From assembly GCA_019236035.1 (NCBI GenBank), contig JAFAJU010000474.1:1-6592 (forward strand): a DNA stretch of 6,592 nucleotides. Direction: 5' to 3'. Positions 1-5,518 of the stretch are shown here, piece by piece. Position 1 is the stretch's first letter. Every line of letters begins with the position of its first letter. The stretch is from Verrucomicrobiota bacterium (GTDB lineage Bacteria > Verrucomicrobiota > Verrucomicrobiia > Chthoniobacterales > JAFAMB01). Under the pieces are notes generated by a model that saw nothing but the letters and a program-made list of their open reading frames with translations, did not search any database and was not told the origin of the DNA. The position numbers and the translations under genes were made by a program.

Positions 1-927
1 GAGCTGCTTGCAGTGGTAGGTAAAGTCCAGCCGGCTCGGGAGCTCCAAGGGATCAGGGAGAATGTGGAGTTATTTGTCGTGGCGATCGTCCTGGCCCTGG
101 GCATCCGCGCCTTTTATTTGCAGCCTTTTAAGATTCCGACAGGGTCAATGCAACCGACCTTGAACGGAGTCATTGGGCATCGGACCGACGCGCCGCCGCC
201 CAATTTTATCATACGCGCGTTCCAATTTGTGACCTTGGGCCGCAGCTATGAGGACGTAGTGTCTCAAGAGGAGAAAGACTCGATTGTTTCGATCTTTCCC
301 GCGAAGATAAAGCAATTCTGGGACGGCTCCGTGATTCAGATGTCTTCAGGCAGGACCTACCAGGTTGGAATCGACCCGAGGGCGTTAGAGTATCAGATGA
401 ATGTGAAACCGGGTCAGGCCTTTGCACGGGGAGAACCAATCGTTCGTGGTTATGCTGACCTTGGTGACCAGCTTTTTGTCGACAAAGTCAGCTATAATGT
501 GCTGGGACCGCATCGCGGCGACGTTTTTGTGTTCCGGACGAACGGGATCCGGGGGATTCCCCCGGGACCGGATCTGTCCAGTGAGCACTACATCAAGCGC
601 TTAGCGGGACTACCAGGGGACACCTTAAGGATTGATCAGCCGAAGTTATTTATCAACGGTCAACTAGCGACGGCTTTCCCGTTCGCACGAGTCCAGGCTC
701 AGCAGAACGGCTACACCGGCTATCGTAACTTTCCTGGAAGCACGCTCTATCTGGGCGATCCTGACTCAATCGTCACTATTCCGCAGGGAAACTATTTCGC
801 GCTCGGCGACAATAGCGCGGACAGCCTTGACAGCCGCTACTGGGGTTTCGTTCCCAAAATGAATGTAGTGGGAAGAGGACTGTTCGTTTACTGGCCGTTT
901 TCGAGCCACTGGGGATTGGTCAGGTAG
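1..927 (+). CDS. lepB: Type I signal peptidase (leader peptidase), 5' end probably outside the window
   Basis: This is a membrane-bound serine protease of family S26 that removes signal peptides from exported proteins on the outer face of the cytoplasmic membrane. Counting from the GTG at 13, one membrane segment (about 18-36) is followed by the box B motif SMQPTL with nucleophile Ser45. Box C is near 157-174 (DKVSYNVLGPHRGDVFVF). Box D is YIKRLAGLPGD, with general base Lys195. Box E is GDNSADSLDSRYWG (265-278). All catalytic elements are intact. Roughly 100 residues separate box B from box C, far more than in compact family members. The frame stays open to base 1 (Glu-Leu-Leu-Ala before the GTG) and the GTG has no ribosome binding site, so translation probably begins upstream of the window. 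Related proteins often have a soluble N-terminal extension. The stop is TAG at 925-927. Function is secure; the start is not. Confidence 0.95.
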   Translation, partial: ELLAVVGKVQPARELQGIRENVELFVVAIVLALGIRAFYLQPFKIPTGSMQPTLNGVIGHRTDAPPPNFIIRAFQFVTLGRSYEDVVSQEEKDSIVSIFPAKIKQFWDGSVIQMSSGRTYQVGIDPRALEYQMNVKPGQAFARGEPIVRGYADLGDQLFVDKVSYNVLGPHRGDVFVFRTNGIRGIPPGPDLSSEHYIKRLAGLPGDTLRIDQPKLFINGQLATAFPFARVQAQQNGYTGYRNFPGSTLYLGDPDSIVTIPQGNYFALGDNSADSLDSRYWGFVPKMNVVGRGLFVYWPFSSHWGLVR

Positions 928-930
928 GGC

Positions 931-973
931 CGAACGTTCAGCGTTCGCCGTTCACCGTTTGGCGTTCTTTTTT
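931..973 (+). terminator. Possible terminator after the signal peptidase gene
   Basis: CGAACG (931-936) pairs with CGTTCG (942-947) around a 5-nt loop (TTCAG). GAACG (932-936) can alternatively pair with CGTTC (963-967), which lies directly against six T residues (968-973). The second fold has a long loop and the first is distant from the T-run, so neither is a textbook intrinsic terminator. The position just after the TAG at 925 fits transcription termination. Confidence 0.35.
935..969. repeat. Five-copy heptamer tandem repeat (CGTTCNN)
   Basis: Five consecutive 7-bp units read CGTTCAG, CGTTCGC, CGTTCAC, CGTTTGG and CGTTCTT. The first four or five bases are conserved and the last two vary. 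The array starts 8 bp after the signal peptidase stop codon and ends in the T-run. Confidence 0.7.
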
Positions 974-1028
974 CTGGTATTGCCATGTCGCGGCGACTAG
1001 AATTACCCACAACATATCATTCCGGTGT

Positions 1029-1034
1029 TATAAT
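1029..1034 (+). promoter_or_regulatory. Candidate -10 box (TATAAT) for the membrane protein gene
   Basis: This is a perfect sigma-70 type -10 hexamer 52 bp upstream of the GTG at 1087. No convincing -35 element is at the usual distance: CCCACA lies 17 bp upstream, and TTACCC lies slightly too far away. An extended -10 TG is also absent at its exact place. It is plausible from position and match alone. Confidence 0.4.
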
Positions 1035-1086
1035 AGTTTCCTTCAGCGATCGATTTTGATCTCCGATTCCGCACCTGCATTCCTAA

Positions 1087-2298
1087 GTGAACATCGCGCT
1101 TGCTGAAACGCCGCCCCCGGGCTGGTCATCGGGAATACTTCCGGCGGCGGGTGTGGTAGCCGGTTATTTGATCCTGATTTTTGCAAACCCTGCCTATCGT
1201 TTTTTCCGTGACGGTCTGCGGTGCGTGCAACGTCACGCGCAAATGTGGATTTGGCTTTCGGCTCTGAGTCTCGCCTACACGCTATTTCAGAGTTTGCAGG
1301 CTTACCAATTGGGGGAAGCGCAATTCTCGTCGATGAGTTTGCTCTATTGGCCAGGGTTCAAACCTCAAGGTTGGGCGGCGAGCGCGGGGCGCGCCTGGTT
1401 GCCGGCGCTGGAGTTGCTCGCCGGTCTATTCAACCAGGCCGTCGTCAGCTATCCAACCTCGGCGTTGGCTGCTCTGCTGTTTCTGCTGAATTGGCGCGGT
1501 TATCAGTGGCAGTTTCTCCACGCGGCGAAGAGACGCTTGGGCCGCTGGTGGATCGCCGTCTATCTTGGTTTGCTCGCCTGCGCGCTGGCGGCCTTGTGCA
1601 AGCCGATCTTTTCGCTCTCGATCTATTGGCTCAACCAATATTTTGACGGCATTCTATTACTCCGCTGCGGAGCGATCATCGATTGGCTCTCCTTCCAGTT
1701 TGAATACTTGTTTGGACTACTAATACAGATTTTTCTTGTGTTGCTCACATTTGTTTGGATTCGAGGACTAAACTCCGAGCCCGGTCGGATTTTTGAGTTT
1801 GCCCTAAAACGGGCCGTGTTCGCGGCGAAATGGGCCGGGGTTGTCTTAGTGGCCACACTCCTGTTAATCCATCTGCCATTGTTGATCAGCTACGTCTGGA
1901 TCGCCCAGCAAACGGATTTCACCATCGCGGTCGTACAGTATGTCGATCAAACGGCTCGACCCCTGATCGCCGTCGCGCTGATTCTGTTTTGTTCGATCCA
2001 GATCACTTTGATCCTGCACAACGAGACTCTGCGCGAGGCTGTCCATGAGCACGCGCAACTGGCCCGGGAGCACTGGCCCCGGATTTTCTGGTTTTTGGTT
2101 GTGGCCGGCCTCCACTTATTCGCGATCAGCTGGTTGGATGATTTTTTTGAGGACGCGTTTCCCAAGTATTCCCTGCCCAACTTGCTGGCGGCCATCTTGT
2201 TTACAGTTGGCAAGGCGTTCCTGGCGGCGTGGTTCCTCGCCAGCTGGGTCTGCTTGTACCGAGCCTCTCTTACGCCAGTGAAAGAGATTCGATTCTGA
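1087..2298 (+). CDS. Polytopic integral membrane protein of unknown family
   Basis: I do not recognise this 403-residue protein. Hydrophobic segments suggest about eight to ten membrane spans, near residues 16-34, 52-70, 104-135, 154-178, 205-226, 248-273, 291-310, 332-350 and 364-391. Basic loops (for example KRRLGR near 148-153) and a charged cytoplasmic-looking stretch (311-331, His/Glu-rich) lie between them. No catalytic motif, signal peptidase site or known transporter signature is visible. Tryptophan and leucine are abundant. The GTG start is the earliest possible because an in-frame TAA sits immediately before it (1084-1086); no Shine-Dalgarno sequence precedes it. The next gene on the strand is a degenerate ABC ATPase homologue 171 bp away, so this could be its membrane partner. 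That is a guess from proximity, and the intervening repeat weakens the operon case. Confidence 0.8.
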   Translation: MNIALAETPPPGWSSGILPAAGVVAGYLILIFANPAYRFFRDGLRCVQRHAQMWIWLSALSLAYTLFQSLQAYQLGEAQFSSMSLLYWPGFKPQGWAASAGRAWLPALELLAGLFNQAVVSYPTSALAALLFLLNWRGYQWQFLHAAKRRLGRWWIAVYLGLLACALAALCKPIFSLSIYWLNQYFDGILLLRCGAIIDWLSFQFEYLFGLLIQIFLVLLTFVWIRGLNSEPGRIFEFALKRAVFAAKWAGVVLVATLLLIHLPLLISYVWIAQQTDFTIAVVQYVDQTARPLIAVALILFCSIQITLILHNETLREAVHEHAQLAREHWPRIFWFLVVAGLHLFAISWLDDFFEDAFPKYSLPNLLAAILFTVGKAFLAAWFLASWVCLYRASLTPVKEIRF

Positions 2299-2319
2299 CG
2301 CCACCTGGAGGGAGATTTT

Positions 2320-2405
2320 GCCGGTCGCCGGTAGGGGCGCGCGTCCACGTCGTTGAGACGTGCGACGCCGGTCGCGGGGGAGCGCGGCCCGGAGCGCGGC
2401 CCTAC
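2320..2405. repeat. GC-rich intergenic dyad with internal direct repeats
   Basis: The outer arms form an imperfect inverted repeat: GTAGGGGCGCGCGTCC (2331-2346) faces GGAGCGCGGCCCTAC (2391-2405). An inner perfect hairpin is CACGTC (2346-2351), loop GTTGA, GACGTG (2357-2362). The 12-mer GGAGCGCGGCCC is tandemly duplicated without change (2379-2390 and 2391-2402). The 9-mer GCCGGTCGC occurs at 2320-2328 and 2367-2375. It lies between two same-strand genes, 33 bp after the membrane protein's stop codon. It resembles a dispersed palindromic intergenic element more than a terminator, because no T-run follows. Confidence 0.65.
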
Positions 2406-2469
2406 CAGGGTTCTAACCCTATGCTACCATATTTCCGGATTTTCGGTTCTACTCACCTGGTCAAAACTT

Positions 2470-3174
2470 ATGGCGAACGATCCTCTCATGGTCTGGAATT
2501 TGAGCGGCGAGCGCGTGAACGAGGGTGGTCCCGTGGAGGTGGTCCGAAATTTTACTTACCAGTTTCGGCCTGGATCATTTTATGAACTGTCCGGATCCGA
2601 GATCGACGGAAAGGGTTTGATGTTGCGGCTCCTGGGTTTGCTTTTACCGCCGACGTCGGGCGAAATCTTCGTGGATGGGCTACGGGTTAATGACATGGGC
2701 ATCGATGACCTCAGCGACATCCGAAATCGCAAATATGGCTTTTTGTTTGCTTCTCCATTTTTGTTGCCGGCGTTTACGGTCCTCGAAAATGTCGCCATGC
2801 CTCTGTTCAAAATCGCCGGGGTGGAAGCGCCGGAGGCGAAGGGGATTACTGAAGAGATCTTGGAGATGGTGGGAGTGTCAAGAATAGCAACTGCGTCGAT
2901 TGAAGAATTGAATGGACTGGAGGGAATGTTAGCGGCGCTGGCGAGAGCCTTGGTGCATCACCCTCATGTTTTGATCGCCGAAAACGTTGGATTCGATTTG
3001 GACGGACACGAAGCCCAAACGCTTTTGTCGATTCTGCGTGAAAGTGGTCGGCGCCTTGGATTGGCCGTGATTGCCACGATAGCGCCGCAGGTCGACTGGG
3101 GGCAGGCTGACGTCTGCCTGGAAATAGGGCCGGGAGGCGTGCAAGAAGTCATCAGGAGGAATCAACGCGGATGA
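2470..3174 (+). CDS. Degenerate ABC-transporter ATP-binding subunit homologue (probable pseudo-ATPase)
   Basis: The 234-residue protein has the full length and order of a LolD/FtsE/MlaF-type ABC ATPase domain. Family-like blocks include LRLLGLLLPPTSGEIFVDG (52-70), FLLPAFTVLENVAMPL (97-112) and ALARALVHHPHVLIA (156-170). The nucleotide-handling residues are altered at nearly every site. The P-loop reads GSEIDGKG (42-49), with Gly in place of Ser/Thr after the Lys. The Q-loop Gln is Ala94. The LSGGQ signature is LNGLE (147-151). Walker B Asp-Glu is replaced by AENVG (170-174). The H-loop His is Ile204. The D-loop region FDLD (175-178) is kept. The frame is uninterrupted, so this is not simple decay. 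I chose ATG 2470 because the residues upstream are non-homologous and read through the GC-rich repeat; there is no Shine-Dalgarno. It overlaps the next gene by 4 bp. A regulatory or scaffold ABC subunit is the likeliest role. Confidence 0.8.
   Translation: MANDPLMVWNLSGERVNEGGPVEVVRNFTYQFRPGSFYELSGSEIDGKGLMLRLLGLLLPPTSGEIFVDGLRVNDMGIDDLSDIRNRKYGFLFASPFLLPAFTVLENVAMPLFKIAGVEAPEAKGITEEILEMVGVSRIATASIEELNGLEGMLAALARALVHHPHVLIAENVGFDLDGHEAQTLLSILRESGRRLGLAVIATIAPQVDWGQADVCLEIGPGGVQEVIRRNQRG
3154..3159 (+). promoter_or_regulatory. Ribosome binding site of the squalene/phytoene synthase gene
   Basis: AGGAGG lies 11 nt before the ATG at 3171, inside the end of the ABC homologue's coding sequence. 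It is the only strong Shine-Dalgarno sequence seen in the window and fixes the start within the ATGA overlap. Confidence 0.75.
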
Positions 3175-4004
3175 GCGAAGCGAAAGAAATAACGAAGAGG
3201 AGTCAGTCAAACCTGGCTTTTGCTTTCATCTCTTTGCCCAAGCAAAAGCGCCAGGATATCACGACATTCTACGCATTCTGTCGCCAGGTGGACGACGCAG
3301 CCGATGATCCGGACGTCGCGCTGGCCGAGCGCAGGCATTGGTTGCAGGGATGGCGGCGCTGGCTGCGTCAGGCTGAGCCTGGGGAGCCTGGGTTTGCCTC
3401 GGAGTTGAGGCATTTAATCGAAAAGTATCGGATCGATTACCAACTCTTCGAAGAGATTTTACTCGGTGTGGAAATGGACCTGGAACCCGTCAGATTCCGG
3501 GACTTTGAGGCGCTGCACCGTTATTGTTACCGCGTCGCGAGCGCGGTTGGGTTAGTCAGCATAGAAATATTCGGATATCGGAATCCGCAATGTAAAGAGT
3601 ACGCCCAGCGATTAGGGGTTGCGCTGCAGCTCACCAATATAATTCGGGACGTCAATAAGGACCTGCAAAACGGAGGACGGATTTATCTTCCGCTAAACGA
3701 GTTGGCGATGTTTGGCTACTCGGAGCAAGCGTTGCGAAACCTGACTTACAACGATTCCTTTGTTCGCTTGATGCAATTTCAGGCGGAGCGAGCACATGCT
3801 TTTTTCCGGGAAGCGAAGCGATTGTTGCCTGACGAGGACCGCCGCTCGATGGTCGCGGCAGAAGGAATGGGTGCTATCTACTTTGCGTTGCTGCAGCGTA
3901 TGGAGAGTGACCGATTCAGGCTGTTCGAGAAGCCCTATCGCCTGAACCGTATTGAGAAGGCGATGACAATGCTGGGTGCAATCGTCGCTAATTCGTTGCG
4001 GTAG
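3171..4004 (+). CDS. hpnD: Squalene/phytoene synthase family protein, most like presqualene diphosphate synthase HpnD
   Basis: This is a head-to-head prenyl synthase that condenses two prenyl diphosphates. If it is HpnD, it joins two farnesyl diphosphates into presqualene diphosphate, which HpnC and HpnE then convert to squalene for hopanoids. At 277 residues it is the usual length. The first Asp-rich motif is FYAFCRQVDDAADD (33-46) and the second is NIIRDVNKD (156-164), followed by GGRIYLP; both Mg-diphosphate-binding sites are intact. YCYRVASAVGLVSIEIFGY (118-136) and the late AAEGMGAIYFALLQRM (229-244) resemble HpnD more than plant-type phytoene synthases. No membrane span is seen, so it is probably soluble or peripheral. 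Its ATG shares the ATGA overlap with the ABC homologue, indicating translational coupling. No hpnC, hpnE or cyclase gene is next to it. Phytoene synthase (CrtB) is the main alternative; the exact product cannot be settled from sequence reading. Confidence 0.88.
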   Translation: MSEAKEITKRSQSNLAFAFISLPKQKRQDITTFYAFCRQVDDAADDPDVALAERRHWLQGWRRWLRQAEPGEPGFASELRHLIEKYRIDYQLFEEILLGVEMDLEPVRFRDFEALHRYCYRVASAVGLVSIEIFGYRNPQCKEYAQRLGVALQLTNIIRDVNKDLQNGGRIYLPLNELAMFGYSEQALRNLTYNDSFVRLMQFQAERAHAFFREAKRLLPDEDRRSMVAAEGMGAIYFALLQRMESDRFRLFEKPYRLNRIEKAMTMLGAIVANSLR

Positions 4005-4051
4005 CCTGCATCGCTCACAAATCTCTAAAGATTTGTGAGCGATGCAGGCTA
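4002..4051. repeat. Perfect long palindrome between convergent genes, likely bidirectional terminator
   Basis: Two perfectly complementary 23-nt arms (4002-4024 and 4029-4051) flank the 4-nt loop CTAA. The left arm begins TAGCCTGCATCGC and ends CAAATCT. The first three bases of the left arm are the TAG stop of the synthase. The last three bases of the right arm are, on the - strand, the TAG stop of the SpmAB protein. A hairpin would form in either transcript, which fits bidirectional termination. Neither side has a long T-run, so an mRNA 3'-end stabiliser or an inserted palindromic element is also possible. Confidence 0.85.
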
Positions 4052-5371
4052 GCGGAACAGCAGGCGGCAAGCCAGCACGGACGCAATCACGCCGACGAAG
4101 TCAGCGAACAGGCCGGTCGGGATGGCGTGCCGGGTCTTTGTGATGCCGACCGAGCCGAAATACACCGCGACGACATAAAAGGTAGTTTCGGCGCTCCCAT
4201 AAATGGTCGCAGCCATGTAGCTCAGCACATTGTCCGGCCCGAGTTGTTTAACTAAATCGGAGAGGACAGCCGTTGACCCGCTGCCGCTCAGCGGCCGAAT
4301 CAAAACCATCGGGAGCAGAGACGGCGGGAACTGAATCCAACTCAGGACCGGGTTCAGGAGATTCTGCAGGAGAGCCAATGTCCCGGAATCGCGAAATACC
4401 GCGATTGCGACCAGCATTCCGACCAAGTAGGGAATGATCCGAACTGCGATAACGAAGCCTTCCTTTGCACCCTCGATGAATTCCGAATATATGGGTATTC
4501 CCCGGCCGGCTGCGTACAGGGGAAAAAAGGTTAAAAGAAACGGAATCGCAAGGGGAGACAGCGCGTTGAAAAACAGGGCCACGGCTTGCAGAAAACCGGG
4601 TACCGCGTCACCGCGAAACCAGTACGGAAACGCATTCGGGAAAAAGAGGAAGAGAAAGAACAGCGTAAGGGCAGCCAGAGCCCAAGGACACCAAGGGGCC
4701 ATGGGTCGGTGGCCGGCACCGGTCTCCGTTGCCTCGGAGACCGGTGTGGCATTTGTGACAGTTGACAAGCCGGTTTGCCTTTCCCAGCGGAACGGGCCGA
4801 GGCGTTGCAAGAGCTTTACGGTCGCGATTGCGGAAAGAGTTGCAAAGAATGTGGCGATGAGTGTCGATCCGACGATGCTCGTCGGATTTTTCGAGCCGTT
4901 GATGGCAAGGATATTAATAGCCGTCGCCGGGATCAATTGAATGGAGCTGGTGTTGATCGCCAAGAACGTACACATGGCATTGGTCGCGACGCCCTGCTTT
5001 GTGTTCAGCTCATTTAACTGAGTCATAGCCCGGAGTCCAAGGGGCGTGGCCGCATTGCTAACGCCTAGCATGTTGGCCGCCATGTTCATAACGATAGACC
5101 CCATCGCGGGATGTTCCGGTGGCACATCCGAAAAAAGCCGGATCAAAATCGGCCGGATGAATCGGGCAAGTTGCTGGACCAACCCGGCCTTTTCCGCGAG
5201 TCGCATCATACCCAGCCAAAGAGTCATGGCACCAGATAAAGGCAACGCGACGTCCATGACCGCAGACCTTGCCGCGTTGAGTGCACCCTGGTTGACAGCA
5301 CTAAACTGGCCGGTGATGCCGGCTACCAGAACTCCGATCAGCAAAAGGCCGAGCCAGATCAGATTCAGCAT
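4049..5371 (-). CDS. SpmA-SpmB fusion, nucleoside-recognition (Gate) domain membrane protein
   Basis: This 440-residue integral membrane protein joins the two spore maturation proteins SpmA and SpmB end to end. The SpmA-like half (about 1-195) contains the hallmark MNMAANMLGVSNAATPLGL (95-113). A polar linker follows (about 196-228). The SpmB-like half (about 229-440) contains RIIPYLVGMLVAIAVFRDSG (311-330), SGSGSTAVL (362-370) and YGSAETTFYVVAVYFG (391-406). In Bacillus the separate proteins affect spore core dehydration. Fused forms occur widely in non-spore-formers, where the role is unknown and transport is only suspected. I chose ATG 5371 because family members start with a MLN(L/Y)IW hydrophobic segment; a GTG at 5434 would add 21 polar residues with no homologous character. 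Neither start has a well-placed Shine-Dalgarno. The gene converges on the synthase and diverges from the SDR gene. Confidence 0.9.
   Translation of the reverse strand: MLNLIWLGLLLIGVLVAGITGQFSAVNQGALNAARSAVMDVALPLSGAMTLWLGMMRLAEKAGLVQQLARFIRPILIRLFSDVPPEHPAMGSIVMNMAANMLGVSNAATPLGLRAMTQLNELNTKQGVATNAMCTFLAINTSSIQLIPATAINILAINGSKNPTSIVGSTLIATFFATLSAIATVKLLQRLGPFRWERQTGLSTVTNATPVSEATETGAGHRPMAPWCPWALAALTLFFLFLFFPNAFPYWFRGDAVPGFLQAVALFFNALSPLAIPFLLTFFPLYAAGRGIPIYSEFIEGAKEGFVIAVRIIPYLVGMLVAIAVFRDSGTLALLQNLLNPVLSWIQFPPSLLPMVLIRPLSGSGSTAVLSDLVKQLGPDNVLSYMAATIYGSAETTFYVVAVYFGSVGITKTRHAIPTGLFADFVGVIASVLACRLLFR
4717..4746. repeat. Perfect 12-bp inverted repeat inside the SpmA-SpmB linker
   Basis: CACCGGTCTCCG (4717-4728) and CGGAGACCGGTG (4735-4746) are exact reverse complements separated by 6 nt. 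The element falls within codons for the polar linker (about residues 209-219, PVSEATETG), not in a conserved membrane half. Confidence 0.7.
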
Positions 5372-5518
5372 CTGTCGATCGTATTCGGAGTTCTTCTCAA
5401 AATCCAGCCGTAGGCGAAGCGTCCCGCTTTGCACTCTTTCGGACCGGGCAAACCGGGACGGTTCGCATACAAGGTCCCTTGTACGTTCGCCGGAATTCTG
5501 CGATCTCTATCTTTAGCT
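5372..5518. other. Divergent intergenic region between spmAB-type and SDR genes
   Basis: These 147 bp separate the two divergently transcribed starts and should hold promoters for both. No consensus -35/-10 pair stands out on either strand. It holds a 16-bp dyad (5468-5483) and two ACCGGG copies (5443-5448 and 5452-5457). Open frames cross it in both directions but look like extensions without homologous content. Confidence 0.5.
5468..5483. promoter_or_regulatory. Candidate operator: 16-bp dyad TACAAGG-TC-CCTTGTA
   Basis: Two perfect 7-bp half-sites with a 2-bp centre lie 35 bp upstream of the SDR start and 96 bp upstream of the SpmAB start. The hexamer GTTCGC flanks the dyad on both sides in direct orientation (5461-5466 and 5485-5490). 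Size and placement fit a dimeric repressor site. No regulator gene is in view. Confidence 0.4.

Larger units (their letters stand above)
928..1086. other. Intergenic region: heptamer repeat, T-run and promoter-like box
   Basis: This 159-bp gap between the signal peptidase and the membrane protein gene contains, in order, a hairpin and heptamer repeat, a run of six T, and a TATAAT box. No small ORF with coding character was seen. Confidence 0.6.

Noticed and set aside
546..574. Nested inverted repeats (CCGGGGG-ATT-CCCCCGG, and GATCCGG with CCGGATC) in the signal peptidase gene
   Set aside because: Short stems in Gly/Pro codons of a loop are easily produced by chance; nothing links them to regulation.
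935..969. CRISPR-like repetition
   Set aside because: The heptamer units are contiguous with no spacers, and no cas gene is present.
1947..2348. 133-codon - strand frame
   Set aside because: It is antisense to the membrane protein gene and runs into the GC-rich repeat; no recognisable protein content.
2353..2469. 39-residue N-terminal extension of the ABC homologue
   Set aside because: It translates the GC-rich repeat and spacer; family proteins start near ATG 2470.
2229..2585. 118-codon + strand frame across the intergenic repeat
   Set aside because: It overlaps the ends of two better-supported genes, and its Gly/Arg-rich middle is translated repeat.
4434..4940. 168-codon + strand frame opposite the SpmAB-type gene
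   Set aside because: It lies wholly antisense to a gene with strong family motifs, and its Arg/Lys-rich composition is what antisense of membrane codons gives.
5046..5516. 156-codon + strand frame before the SDR gene
   Set aside because: It is mostly antisense to the N-terminal half of the SpmAB-type gene and has no homologous features.
5429..5518. 30-residue N-terminal extension of the SDR
   Set aside because: The classical SDR fold begins at ATG 5519. The extension crosses the divergent region and dyad and has no signal peptide character.
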